This document shows, piece after piece, positions 23,850 to 35,950 of a DNA stretch of 64,000 bases. The notes beneath the pieces were generated by a model. It searched no databases. It saw only the letters and a program-made list of their open reading frames with translations, and had not been told where the DNA came from. The stretch is from Amblyomma americanum (taxonomy: Eukaryota; Arthropoda; Arachnida; Ixodida; Ixodidae). The stretch is from positions 160,255,124 to 160,319,123 of the forward strand of contig NC_135498.1 of NCBI RefSeq assembly GCF_052857255.1. Reading direction: 5' to 3'. Every line of letters begins with the position of its first letter. Positions within the stretch are counted from its first letter, which is position 1. The position numbers and the translations under genes were made by a program.

Positions 23850-24400
23850 CAGACGGTGTAGGTTTGATCCGAGCACACGATTTCCGCATGTAGCATGCAA
23901 TGCTTTATGAACTAAGCTGCGGCGGCGGGTGTCCAGCCTTCAACATTCAGATGCAGTTAGTTGCGTGTAGCCTTAGCTTGACGGTGGCATTGGTGGACAC
24001 TATCAAGTTTAGGCTATACCTAGCAGAAATAGAAAGTAGAAATATAGGCAGCCACCTCGCTGCAGAGTAAGTAAATCACTGCGTGTGACGTGTGGAGGTC
24101 GTGGGATTGCTTCCCACAGCTCGCAAAATGTTGTATTTTCTTCTACTCTGTGTATAACTATCTCATATATTCATTAATTACGCTACTAATCTTTCCAACA
24201 CAAGAACAAAAATTTACATTCCCTAATGAATTCTTTGTACGTTTTACTGTCTCCTGTCAACATTCGTATTCATACTTTAATGAGACCTTATCAGTAAATT
24301 GCCTAATCGATCACATCACTTACGTCCTATACCATTTACAGGCCGTGCTGGCCACTGCTTAGAGCATTTTTTGCTTTCTCCAGACCTTCCTTACTAATGC
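23850..24400 (+). repeat. Probable tRNA-related SINE-like repeat
   Basis: The stretch includes GGAGGTCGTGGGATTGCTTC near 24095, which resembles a pol III B box, and a T-rich 3' part with scattered CATTCCCTAATGAATTC-like sequence. An inverted B-box-like GTTTGATCCGAGC lies near 23861. I recognise the pattern as tick repeat-like, but cannot delimit it securely. Confidence 0.35.
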
Positions 24401-25597
24401 AGCAATATTTTATGCAGTTACATATTACATTTTTTTCTGTCTGCAGATTTGTCTATTCGTCCGCACCAATGCAGAACTCTCGAGAATAACACGAAACAAC
24501 AAACTAGATCTCAGCGAGATCGAACCCAGGCTAATTCGGCGCTCAGCTATCAACATCCTCACCGACGCTTCAAAGCAATCGTACAGCGTAACAAAGCTTT
24601 TTGCATAGTTTCCACTTGTATTTGCAATAGTTTAAAAACGGTTGACCAAACTAACGACAAATAGGTGTACATATATTGTCTCGCCGCTGGTTAAGCCTTT
24701 GTTCTACAGATGAGGGCACCATGCCAATGTGCCGCTGTATACCCAAGCAGTGTCATTCGGACAAGCCTAAGGTAATGGATATGCTGTTTGTCCATGAACG
24801 TGTTCGGTTCTCAAGAACCGTAGAGAGCTTAGTCTACGGGCGAACAGCGATAACGCGAACGACTTCGCAAGCAGGAAACAACGAGAAGCGCAACAGAACG
24901 AGCGAACAATAGTGCTTTTATTGACGACGCTCGGTGAACAAGGCGTATACAGCTAGCTGACACGCTTGCGATCCAGGTGCAAGGAAGTCCAGGGCCTGCT
25001 GCTGCCTGCAATTTTGTTCATGCGACATCTATCCGTGAACTATACTGCGATGTCAGAGCTTTTAAATGTAGCTTCAATTTACTCCTACCTAAAACGACAG
25101 CACTGCAATGGTCTTGATGTTGCTTGCGCAGGGAAACCCGCCTGTGGATAACCACTGAAAAAGCGCCCTATAACAGCAAAACGCTATGTAAGCACGTCGA
25201 GTAGGCACCTTTTTATCAAAACACCGTGTAGCAAGTAAGTACAACGCGAAATGCATAACATTATCGCTACATGTCCACTGAAAGCTTAAAAGCGTCATTC
25301 ACAAAGAAAAACCGCGCCTCATAAAATACATACGGCCGGGAAAAACTGAGCCAGAAAAAAGAAAAAGAACAGAGGACAGGCGCTCGTTCTACACAAACAA
25401 AAACAACGACGTTGAAATTATATTGTAGGCTACAGTAGCTTCTTAAATGAAGACAAAACCTGATCAAGTGTGAGCATGGTAGGGACCATTCAACGAAGGC
25501 TGGAATTCTTGCAAAATCACACTTTTTAAATAGAGACTAATTTCCCGCATTTATACGCGACCGTATTCGAGAAGATCGCAATTTAATATTGGCTTTC
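24401..25597. other. Mostly unassigned DNA
   Basis: A segment near 24510-24535 (CTCAGCGAGATCGAACCCAG) looks like a minus-strand tRNA-type B box and may be another SINE scrap. The remaining frames show no domains. Confidence 0.35.
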
Positions 25598-25874
25598 GGG
25601 GAAAGGAAATGGAGCAATTTCTGTCTCACATCTCGGCGGACACCCGAACCGCGCCGTAAGGGACGGGATAACGGAGGAAGTGAAAGAAGACAGGAATAAA
25701 GAGGTGCCGTAGTGGAGGGCTCCGGGATAATTTCGACCACCTGGGGATCTTTAACGTGCACTGACATCGTACAGCACACGGGTGCCTTAGCGTTTCGCCT
25801 CCATAGAAACGCGGCTGCCCCGGCCAGTCCGGATCAGTAGCCGAGCGCCCTAACCACTGAGCCACCGCGGCGGG
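25598..25874 (-). mobile_element. Ruka-type SINE, subfamily with extended tail
   Basis: Read on the minus strand the head starts CCGCCGCGGTGGCTCAGTGG. The body has CACGTTAAAGATCCCCAGGT, where most copies have GAACCCCAGG. It then runs into a longer CGGCACCTCTTTATTCCTGT-type tail and a CCGTCCCTTACGGCGCGGTT segment. The tail differs from the plus-strand copies, so this is a distinct subfamily. Confidence 0.85.
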
Positions 25875-26053
25875 TCAAGATCGTAATAAATGACGCAGGA
25901 TTCAGAAGACACAGACATTTAAAGCAAGCCCTATGGCGTAACCACCAACTTTGCACGGTGCGCTGGTGGCGTGAAGTCCTAAATTCCTAAATCCCTTCAT
26001 TTTTCATTCAGAAATGATGTCATCGGCTTAGAGTTGATTGATTGCGCCTGCGC

Positions 26054-26164
26054 TCATCATATTGTCGCAGCGGGACGAGGACAAGGCACAAAAGAAGTTG
26101 ACGCTGACGCTGCAATTGTCTTTACTTTCTGCGCCTTGTCTACGTCGCTCTAGAACAATATGAT
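26054..26164. repeat. Foldback hairpin, arms about 50 bp
   Basis: Left TCATCATATTGTCGCAGCGG...GGACAAGGCACAAAAG pairs with right CTTTCTGCGCCTTGTC...CTAGAACAATATGATTA with some mismatches. Arm composition is like the hairpins at 4092 and 20511. Confidence 0.7.
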
Positions 26165-26349
26165 TAAAGACAACAAACTCTCCCAATACTTCGCACTGTT
26201 GACGTTTTAGATCTAAGCCACCGAGACCTGGTTAATCGTTACCCGAATAGCAGGCACAGGTGTGCATGCTCTCGAGAAAAAGAAACCTCACTTCCACGCG
26301 TAAAAAGGGCTTGTCAAAGAAAAAAAAATTGCTTCTCACCTTTTCGTGC

Positions 26350-26960
26350 AGAGCGTCGATGAGATGTTTTGCCACTCGCAAACCATGCGCCGACGCCGTG
26401 CCGCTCCGGCCAATACACTCGCACTATTTCTCTGGGAGCAGTGAGCAAATATTTCCGGCCTGCCAAACACCGCTGATGCTAGCGTGCACTGCGCTGCTGT
26501 CCCTCAAGCCACAACCAAGCGCCGCTGCGTACACGCGTATAGTTTCCTTATGTATTAGCCGTCAGCTGACGCACTTCGGTGCACTTTTCGCAGCGGGCCC
26601 TTCGTGTCGCGTGTACCGGGGCTCGGTACGGCGGCTTGACTGCGCCAGCGATCGAGCAGTCTACGCGCCTCAGGGGCTCCCACGCAGCCTGTTGCGGTAG
26701 ACCGGCGCCCACATGTAACGGCGCTGGCGACGCTCGATGCGGGCAGTTTCTTTTTCCGTACACCCGCATTTCAAGCGGCCAGTTGGCAGGCGGCCATCTC
26801 ACGAGGTCGGCGCAGCTGCAACCGTAGGAGAGGGGAACCGGAGGAGGACGGGCGCTGCCATTCCTCCGCGTCGCCGCCAAGCGGTTTTGTTTTCGTTTTT
26901 GTCCGACTGCGGGCTTTTTCAAACAGCCTTTTTAAAGTGCCGCGGTAGTAACGCCAAAAA
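26350..26960. promoter_or_regulatory. CpG-rich stretch, possible promoter or 5' exon region
   Basis: GC and CpG content is clearly higher than in the flanks. It includes GGCGGCCATC (YY1-like) at about 26790 and a purine-rich GTAGGAGAGGGGAACCGGAG block. On the plus strand an ATG at about 26970 opens only an 11-codon frame (MDYHHYRNFD). An AATAAA is at about 27069. Open frames exist on both strands, but none shows a domain. It may be a host gene's 5' end whose exons lie elsewhere, or a diverged repeat. Confidence 0.25.
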
Positions 26961-27304
26961 CGAACACCAAATGGACTATCACCACTACCGTAACTTTGAT
27001 TAGGAGGATGTTGGGGCCTTGGTCTGGTTCTGTGTGCCTTTACTCGGTCTCCCCTCGCTATGTCAAGAAATAAAGGTCCTTCAGTATATCGAACAAAATT
27101 TCGCGAATGATTTACCTTCTCTGCCAGCAGTAGTCTGCTTAAAAAAAAAAGAATAAACGTACCGCTGTGTTGGCTCTCATTTCTTGGGCTATAGTAGCAG
27201 AAGGTTTATTTCATATCTGGTGCCTTAGGTGTGGCATTTTCAATTCCTCAAAAAATTTTATCGTCATTTGATTTTTTCGTAATCCTGGTGTGAAAATATT
27301 GTGG

Positions 27305-27487
27305 CTAGTGTAGGGCTCAGGACAACTTCGGCCACCTGAGGTTCTTTAACGGGCTCTGACATCGCACGGAACACGGGCCTCTGGCCTTTCGCCTCCGTCG
27401 AAATGCGACTCCCGCGATCAGAATCGAGCCCATATCTTACCGGCCAGTAGCTGAGCACAATCCATAACCACTGAGCCACTGCGGCGG
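27305..27487 (-). mobile_element. Ruka-type SINE, 3'-truncated
   Basis: On the minus strand a head CCGCCGCAGTGGCTCAGTGG and the body to CCTCAGGTGGCCGAAGTTG are present; the terminal part is missing. It is diverged from the other copies. Confidence 0.8.
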
Positions 27488-30169
27488 CTTCAAGAAACTA
27501 GTTTTTTCGGCAATCGTGCACGATGTGTAATTCAGTTATATTGATGCATACCGTATTAAGGCAAGTTTCAACTCGAGAGATCAGTTATATCTTGCGTACT
27601 TTCCGAGCGATACATTACATTGCCTGCAAATTGTATCTAAACATCACAGAAAACTTAAAACACGTTTGTGACCAATTTTTTCTGACGTGTTAGTGAACGC
27701 GTCTTGCTCTTTTAAGAGAAATTGCTACACCTAACTCAGGCACATATGCCACTGGTTTTGTTCTCCACAACGTTAAGAAAGATCTGACATGAACTGGTTG
27801 CGGTTACTCGGAGCTTATGCGCCATAAACAAACGACAGAAAACTTTCAAGTGCCAGTTGCTTTTTATTTATACAGCACTGGAATTCAACTGGCGATTTGT
27901 ATTACAAAATAAATAATACCTAAATAGAGTAGACAAGAATAAAGACCATTTCTTTCTTTTGAAACTTGAAAAAGCCACTGGTAATTTTTTTTGCGAGTGT
28001 GCACACTAGTGTAAAAAAGGTTCACCGTGGTTGATTTTTCATTTGCCAAGTTTCAGATTTGTGACTATACGCAAAATAAGGTGTTTCGATTACTGCTGCG
28101 ATGCCGTGTTTTGATGAGTGCACACAAGTTTGTCAGCGGTGCTCAAATGTTCTAGGAGAATCCCCCAAGGTGGCGTCGGTTTGTAATACGGGAGTAATAA
28201 CTCATTGGCATCCACCTAAGCTCAGCCACGCGGCTACATAGGAAAGTTATACAGCTTCAAAATAATCTTAGTAGTTAAAGTAAAATTCAATTCATCGATA
28301 ACTCGGAGTGGGAAAAGTGATAGTCAAATGCTTTATGCCAGTGATTTGGATTGAGTTATGAACAGAATTTATATTCTATGCCTTTTATACGTATTGTAAT
28401 ACTTCACATTGTTGCGATTGCTTCATTACCAATAAATATTCCCTTTCCTTCCTGGCTGTTCGCACTAGAAGGCGGCATTGGCAAGGCATCATAGTACTAT
28501 GAAACCTAATTTAGGCCCTATGCAGTTATACATGCTGGAAGAACCGTTCAACATACTGAATGTGGGCCTACCGAATACACTGGCGGTCCTCGGCGTGCGA
28601 GGCATGGTTTATTTTATAGCCAATTTACCAAGCTAGAACTTCAAGATGTGCATGCAGTTATACGGAGTGCTTCAAAGCAAAAAATAATTTTAAGTCTAAG
28701 AAGCCGCTACGCAGTGTAGGTACCTCTGCACCTACTCCAACGTTTACCTTGTGGGCGCTATAGTACTGCATTTTTTGGACAGAGTTCCGCACCTGGGAAT
28801 ACAAAAATGCAGCCACCTTTCTGGATCATCAGCCTTGCTATGAAACAACACATTTCTTGTACAGTTTTCTTTATACTGCTGTTGCGCATCAGCTTATAAT
28901 AAACACCGATTCCGACCTTGAATTTATAGGATGAAAACAGAACGTGTGGGCATTGGAGCCTCTCGCGGGACAAAATTCTGTTCAGGCCGAGGAGGAGGAG
29001 AAAGAGGAGGGAGAACTCAACTGGAATGTCACGCCAGGCATGTTTTCAAACGCAGTACCGTAAGTGTGAGAAAAGGGGACGGCCATCCCTGGCACTTGTG
29101 TGTACCCCCGTGTGCATTACAGGCGGGAACAGAGTATTCTGAGTATTATTATGTTTGGCCAAGATAACTATGTGTGACAAGCACAGTTTTCTTCTTTTGG
29201 AAGCTATTTTTCCCTTCTTTTGAAATATTTAAAAGTACTTCTCACCTCTGGTGGATGAATAGCGATAAAATGCATACTTAAAGGCCAAATTTCTCTATCA
29301 TTTCATATTGCGCGTCCGTAGTGCGCATCTGGAGTCCGTACAAAGTTGTCATGGTGTAAAGGCTGGCATCTGAAATTTATTGATTTCTTTCGTGAAAAAA
29401 AGCTCCATATACTCTTACAAAAATATGAACGCGTCCTGTCTCCTGTGCCTATATCGACCGCCAGTCATGTGAGAGGTCAAGTTTACGAAGCTTCAGTTTT
29501 TTTTTCCTACTTATTCCTGTTTACTAAGACTATGCCAGAACACTTGACACCAAATTGCTACTTTCTAAGCAGGCCGACACCTTTGCAACGCCGCAAAAAA
29601 GTTGGAAAATCAGAACCCGTGTGCGTCAAAAAAAACTATCGGAATATCAAGCATTTTGGGAGTTTTCGATGTAATGCGAAATTCTAAGACGCAACTTGCT
29701 GCGAGGGAATAAATCGCACGAGTATGCCAGATACGTACTGATTGTACAGAATTTTCCTACTCCTTGTTTTCGGCCGATAAAGAAGACATAAAATGTGCGG
29801 AAGGGATTTCAAAATCTTAGCAAACATACTTCGGGAAAGTAACACTTCCTGCATGATACAAGGCAAGTTTTTCACACCTCTGTCATGTGGTCGAGCACCA
29901 AACTGCGGGCGTTTGAAGTAGAATGGCTCAGAGAAGACTGCCCAGTAGTGAGCTTTTGAGTCAAGTTTAAGAGCGGAGAATAAGAAAAAAAATTATTTTA
30001 AATTGCTGCGCGCAGCCGATATGGTGCTGACAGAATTCCAGATCGCGCATTTCAAACCGCCTCTATACTCGAAACAGAAAGGATTAAAAAGTAGTGACGT
30101 GTCGTTTAGCTAGCGCACTCCCTTGTATAAAATCGAGTGTGCTAGAGACCACCTCACTCTCTTTTTACA
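27488..30169. other. Unassigned AT-rich DNA
   Basis: Longest frames (28931-29167, 29346-29687) have no recognised domain. An AATAAATATTCC at about 28431 could be a polyadenylation signal, but no gene leads to it. Confidence 0.35.
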
Positions 30170-30465
30170 CCCATAGAGCCTTATTCGTTTTTAGAGTTTA
30201 TCATAACCATAAAGTGCGCGAATTCAGGTCAAGAACCGATATGTTCAAGACGTCGTTTTTTCCTCACAGTGTTGGAGAATGGAATGCTTCGTCTTCATTT
30301 CTTGTTAATATTACTGACAATGAAGTGTTTGCATTGTCATTGTGCCTGCCTTGTAATAATTCTTTGTTGCTTTGTACGACCTACCCCCCACTCCCCCCCA
30401 CTGTAGTGCCACTGTGGCGCTGAGGGTAAATAGATAAATAAATAAATAAATAAATAAATAAAAGA
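30170..30465 (+). mobile_element. 5'-truncated LINE 3' end
   Basis: The frame reads SRTDMFKTSFFPHSVGEWNA at about 30222-30282. This is the C-terminal signature of non-LTR reverse transcriptases (YK.SFFPRTI..WN). About 140 bp follow, ending GGCGCTGAGGGTAAATAGAT and a tail of repeated AAAT units to 30465. Only the 3' end is present, as expected for incomplete reverse transcription. Confidence 0.85.
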
Positions 30466-30469
30466 CTGT

Positions 30470-31484
30470 ACTCACGGAACCTGAACTAGGTGAGTTATTT
30501 TATCGACGCCAGCTCTGCCTCCAATCCAAAATTAGTACAAGGTAGGAGGCGATTTCAGGAAGCAGTGAGGTAGTGAGACAAATCCAGTCAGCTGCCGAAA
30601 GTGCGCTCTGTGTTTCCACAGTCAGCGCGAGTCGTCGCCAGTTTTCTGGCTACCGGTGAACCACCATTTCAATCTTGCGTCCTGCAATTTCGTGTAACCT
30701 ATAACGAAAATTGTCCGTAACTTTATTTTGTGCACAGCCGCAGTGCAAATTGCATCGGAGATTTATTTTAGATCTATAGATAATTGTAATTTGATGCAAA
30801 ACATGTTTGAAAGATCTTTGATGCATTTCAGACTGCTGACTCTGCGTGGGTTACATGCACAAAGGAGAGAACAGCCCCCTCAATCTGCAGTGTCCGTCGA
30901 TGTGTTTTGAAACGGTTGTTACCAGTGCTAAAAAGTGCTTAAATGCTCATTACTGAACGTTGATATCTTTTCTTGAATCCGACGAATTGTTTTCAGCGTA
31001 AATGTATTTGTCTACTCTCACCCTCGGTTTTTGAAAGCACCCCCAAAGGAAGAGAAAACATCTGATTTTCGACCAGCCGTAGTGAAAGGCGGCGACGTTA
31101 TATCAATTCTAAGCGTAGCCGAGAAACGAGTTTGTGTAGGACCGAAACCCCTTAATAGCTGCTGCGCTGCCATTCCGTTGTCTAATATAACGAATAAACG
31201 TTATATCGGCGTCTCATATAGGAGGGTATTTTTCGTCGCAAAGGAGAGGCATAGGCGCCCAATGGTGTACAGTTAGGCTTAAATTCTCTCTCCACCGTTG
31301 TATGACACAGGAGCGCTACATATTTAGCCAGACTCTATGGTGAGACAGTAATGAAAAAACCTAGAGGGAACACTTAAGTTCCGCCTTAAGAGTGTGACGC
31401 GATAGTGTTAAAGGGCTAATGCCCAAATATGCGAAATTGATCATTGTCTACTCTACATTCACTAATCCCTGGGAGTCCCCATAC
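30470..31484. other. Unassigned DNA
   Basis: Small frames at 30728-30910 and 31031-31276 have no known domain. Confidence 0.35.
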
Positions 31485-31805
31485 CATTGCTGGTGCAGTG
31501 GTGCAGCTGCTAAGCGGTACGCGGCAGCCCCGGCACGTGGCTGTTTCAAACAGTCATTGATAGGGTTTGTACAGACCCAAGTTTCTCTTCCCGACCAACC
31601 TATCGCGACCCATCAATCATTTAAGTGTCACCTGCCATGGTGGGTAGCTGCTCACAATCGCTTGGGCAGGTTTTGATGACGTCGCAGGGTCATGTGATCT
31701 GCGTGGCCCCCATAGGCTGCATCTCTGGGGGTATTTCGCTCACGCCACCGCTGACGACGACGACTACGGGTGTTTTGCGCAGAACGAGACGCTTAACGCT
31801 ATATT
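31485..31805 (+). mobile_element. Second SINE-like family (copy 3, longest)
   Basis: The head has GCTGGTGCAGTGGTGCAGCT, resembling a tRNA A box. A GGCTGTTTCAAACA segment is at the expected place for a B box. The body contains CTGCCATGGTGGGTAGCTG, TTTTGATGACGTCGCAGGG, TCATGTGATC, TTTCGCTCACGCC and a TTAACGCTAT end. It shares ordered blocks with 5111-5262 and 10021-10265. Confidence 0.6.
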
Positions 31806-32289
31806 GTGTCAAAAATATTCCGAAAGTTAATCAAGTGGATCGAGGTTCCGCTAGCTGGCTTGAATACAAAATGTTCCTCTCCGAAAGGCGTGTTCCGTGC
31901 CTTGTGCACACTTGGCCAGAAGTTGGCGATGTTCAGGTTACAGCAGCGATGCTCATAGGTCGTAGCTCCGTCCAGCCTCCGGGGTGCACGAGTTGAATTA
32001 GGTAGCCAGGGCATGGGAGATGTGTAATCTTTATTCTCTTATCCACTGTTTTAGAAAAAACTGTGCATTGGTGTGAGTGAGAAAGTTCCCCCAGTTCGCG
32101 AAGCATGTCAATCATCAATGATGGGCTGCGCTAGGGAACAAGTGGTACACCACTGTAAAATTTAAAATATTCTCAGCTAAAAGCATTGCTTCTTAGTAAT
32201 TCCAATTTGAAAATAAATGAAAAGGCTGGAAGGGAATCGTAATTTTGCCACCCGTAGATGAAGAAAATTTAAAAAATAAGAGTGGGGAG
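31806..32289. other. Unassigned DNA
   Basis: Chance frames only. Confidence 0.4.
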
Positions 32290-33480
32290 AGAAAGCTACA
32301 TAGCGACCCACAGCTGGGGGGCGGGCTCGGGGGGACTCGCCTGATCTCCCCACGGTAGTGGAAAGGACGGATGAAATGATGGGTTGTATAGTTGTCGGTA
32401 AGGGGTTATGGGTATAGGGATGGGAATGGGGGCAGAGAGTTTTTCGCTCTGGTCCTTCAAGTGTCTTGACTCCATTGCTGGCCTGCCTGCCAGGTCAGGG
32501 AGGGCGTCAAGATTGTCCAATGGTGCGAACCAGTTCACGGGATGCTCGACCACCCATATACGCAACGGGCTCCGACCGCCGGCGACAGGTAAACCTAAGC
32601 CCGGGGTAAGCTACCTCGGGCTCCTCCACGACTTTCAGGGTTTGTTTCGTACCTGCCAGCGACTAACCGTCGAGTGCTTTTCGCGGTTTTTCAGACACCG
32701 GAAATATGTGTGGTGTGATCCGGCCAATAGAAGCTTAGGACGTCAGCCTATCGGCCATCCGGCCCTCGGCGCCATGACCTAACACCTCCGGGGGGACCCA
32801 CCTGTGCTTCCAACCAACCAACCATGCACTTATTTTCTCCCCTAGCTTGCTCCACACCTACTGAGGAGGGAGTGTTCAAGGCTGGGCTGACCGGGCCACA
32901 AACCAAGAACGTGGCTTAGGGTGAGGTGACCCGGGCCTACTCCACCGGTAGTCCACAGCATCGACGGTTTTTGCACTGGTCGTACTACCCCCCTAGCTCG
33001 GCGTCCCGCAATGACCCAAATGGTCCCGCGGTCAGCCAATAGGCTGCCTCCCCGAGGACATCGCTTCCGAGGAGCCTGGCTGCTGTAAGCCCCCGCGCGG
33101 ACCTGGCCTCTCCGTAGCCAGAAACCGGTGCGTCGGTCGCCAGACGTGCACGCCCCCGCGTTCGGAGTCGTGTAGCGTGTATTTCAAAACCTTTTGAAAT
33201 TTAACACATGCCTTCCATGCCGAATTTTGTGGGTCCAGCCTGGATTTGTCCCCAGGCCTGCCTCCGCTCAGGCATCGGACCACACGAGCACAACTGGCCC
33301 TCACATTCGCGTGGGAGTCGCTGCCACTCCAATGGAGTTTCGCATCCCGAGAGGATGGGCCCCGACCAACCCATGCCCACCACCGGCGTTGCACCGCTAA
33401 AAAGCTTAGTAGTCGAAACTACACCGGCTCGTATCCGGTGGCGGGGAGGGGGGTGGACACGAGCAGGCCACAGTCTGATC
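32290..33480. other. GC-rich, probably transposon-derived stretch
   Basis: A CCAACCAACCAACC run at about 32810-32823 looks like the short-repeat tail of an arthropod LINE, following GCGCCATGACCTAACACCTC. The following GC-rich part (about 32830-33480) has overlapping frames on both strands; the longest starts MPSMPNFVGPAWICPQACL at 33208. These may be LINE 5' sequence. No diagnostic domain was found. Confidence 0.35.
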
Positions 33481-33494
33481 CCCCCCCCCCCCCC
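33481..33494 (+). repeat. Poly-C tract at an element breakpoint
   Basis: A run of 14 C sits exactly where the minus-strand gypsy remnant stops inside its reverse transcriptase. Confidence 0.8.
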
Positions 33495-35950
33495 TGAAGT
33501 GAAGACATTCGACGGCATAGTCTATACGTGGGACCAGATACAAATCTTTTTTGTGATGGCATTTAGGCGACAATAGTTAACGCAAAATCGCCACGTATTA
33601 TCTTTCATTGTCACGAGCATAACAAGCTGCCCAAGGGCATGAACTTCTTGGTTTATTAGCTGACGTTCGGTCGGTGATACGTCTTAAGACCTCTGTCGTA
33701 TTGAAGGTGGCAAGCCAGTATCGATCACATGATGAATGCGAGAACGTGTAATGGGTGCTGGAATGTCTCTGGAGAAATCAAACACAGTGACACGCTTCGA
33801 AAGCAGTTCCGCCAAAATTCGGCGCTTGTTTGTGGAGACTTATTGATCATAGCCTGAACTTTGGACTCTTCATAGGGGTGCTTCGGCTCTTCAAAAGTGC
33901 GGTTACTGACCGCCGCGACTGAACCAGACAAGCCTACCTTGAAATGAGAAAGTTTCATGCCACAAACAATACGGTGGGCTTTTCCGAATAGTGCACAGTC
34001 CACAGCGCGGTGTGGCCATTAGTCACGGAGACTATGCAACGGGGCACGAGGACACTCTTCTTAGCTCACGTAAGTGCAGTGGGTTCCACCACAGCGTCAA
34101 AGGCGTCACACAAAATTTTAGATGAAACAACCGGCGCGAGTCCGGCGGACATCACCAGGAGAAATGTGTGCTCTGATACGCAGAACACTGAAATCTAGAA
34201 ACGCTTTCCGCTAGAGCCGACATGAGAGTTGCGTTCAATGCAATCTCTCCAGTACGGCGGTCTATGTCGCACCGCACTGCTGCAAACAGTGAATTCCAAG
34301 TATGAAGTCATGCGTAGAACGCGACAGCACAGTAAATTGAGTAAATTGAGTAAATTGGTGTCGCGGAGCAGACACCACGTGGAACTAATTCTTCACCCCC
34401 AAAACCCCGAAACACAACAGCCTGATCCCAGCCGAACATTACTTTTCGCCCCAATCTATTCCTGAAAGTAGAACTCATTACAGATACTGTCACACCGGTG
34501 TCTACTACGCCATAGTTTGAATTCCGTCGATGAAGTTTGTTCCTTAGCATAAACACTGGAAGAGGTTTTGATGACATCGTCACGCCGGTGGCCTCACCTA
34601 ACTCGGGCGCGCCGTCTAGTTATCCGGAGGGGAAGAGGGGCGCCGAGGGGATGGTGAGCATCGTTGACTTGAAGGTGGTGGTGTCAGGCTGCGTTCAGAG
34701 GCAGGCGAGGCGTTCAGCAACAATTCCGCACGGTAGCTATCCCAAGAGGATGTTGGCGTTGGGTGCTGAACTTCAACATCGGGGTTGAGAGAAGTGTTCG
34801 GTCACGGGCGGCGGTCTTGCTGCATCGGGCCTCATCGGCGGCAATATCGGGATATATGTCCGGTCATGCCAAAGCTGTAACATAGAGGTGGAGGGCGCCA
34901 GCGGTCAACAGACGGCGCTGCCAAGCGGGGTCAGAAGGCAGGTTGTAGTCAGGTCGAGGCGGTTGCGCCGTCGCCTGTGTAGGCGCGCCGCCGACTCACA
35001 GCAGACCGGTAGGCGGACCGTAAATTGCAATGTCTCCGATCGGCGATGTTCTGCGCGGCGCCAGCAGGAACCCAAAAAGTGGATGGTGTTGAGGACTCTG
35101 ACTGCAATGCGCAACCGTCCTGCTGGGCGTCATCACGGCGCACAGGGCCTTGATGCCGGAGCAGTTCCTGGCACAAAATTTGGCGAATCATGTCAGCTAT
35201 CGACACTGAAGCAGTGACGTCAACGCTAGCGACGCAGGTGACATTGGCCAGACGCCCAAATTTCGGGAAAATTCTGTACGACGAAGCTTCAAGGCCTCGA
35301 ACGTTCTGCAGTGCTTGATGACGTCGGCCTTAGACTTCAAACTGTCTTTGCCAATAAGGAAGTTGTAGACATCTTCAGCGATCCCTTTAAGCAAGTTTCC
35401 AACCTTATCTTCTTCAGACATCCGTGAATTCACTACTCTACACGACTTTACGATGTCTTCGGTGTACATGGTGCAAGTCTCACCAGGTAACTGGGCCCGT
35501 TGAAGCAGAGTTTGTTCGGTGCGTTTTTTTGTTGGCCATCTGTCACGAAAACACTTCGTGATCTCTTCTGTAAGACGTTCCACGCGGTAAAGGAGCCTTC
35601 ATAGTTGTCGAGCCAAATCAATCACTGTCGCTTCCAAAAAAATACCACGTTGGATAGCTTCACAGCAGCATCTCATCGGTTATACCGCTCGTAATTAGTG
35701 AGCCACTCGTCGACGTCTTCATCGGACCTTCCAGAAAAAGTACGCGGTTCGCGGTGATGCTGTCAGTGGCTCGCCGCGGGTGCTGCTTGTTCGGCGTCGC
35801 CGTCCTGGGGCATATCCAATCGAAGGGTAGGTAATCCAACAACCCTGCGGCTCCGCCGATGACCAGAGGGATCCGTGCTGGTACCCAGCAACGTCAACCA
35901 CAACTGTTACGTACTCAGCTGGCACTGAGCACGTCTGCGGCGTCTATCTA
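33495..35950 (-). pseudogene. Ty3/gypsy-type retrotransposon remnant (gag, protease, start of RT)
   Basis: Reading from high to low coordinates: gag N-terminal pieces (35950-35600, FSGRSDEDVDEWLTNYERYN); a clear gag segment 35197-35583 (ITKCFRDRWPTKKRTEQTLL, then QLPGETCTMYTEDIV); a zinc knuckle remnant near 34870 (CYSFGMTGHISRYC, second Cys replaced by Phe); a protease segment 34308-34583 with VVDTGVTVSVMS (DTG intact); then pre-RT sequence with a DTGLPPSIRQRS block and VTMKDNTWRFC near 33600. The frame is broken many times. It ends within RT motif 2-3 at the poly-C tract. It is a different lineage from the element at 40892-48546. Confidence 0.8.

Noticed and set aside
25626..25865. 79-codon minus frame starting MAQWLGRSATD
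   Set aside because: It is the translated head of a Ruka-type SINE; similar frames come from the other copies.
33208..33576. 122-codon frame MPSMPNFVGPAW... as a host gene
   Set aside because: There is no domain, it overlaps open frames on both strands, and it runs through a poly-C tract into the antisense of a gypsy RT; more likely transposon sequence.
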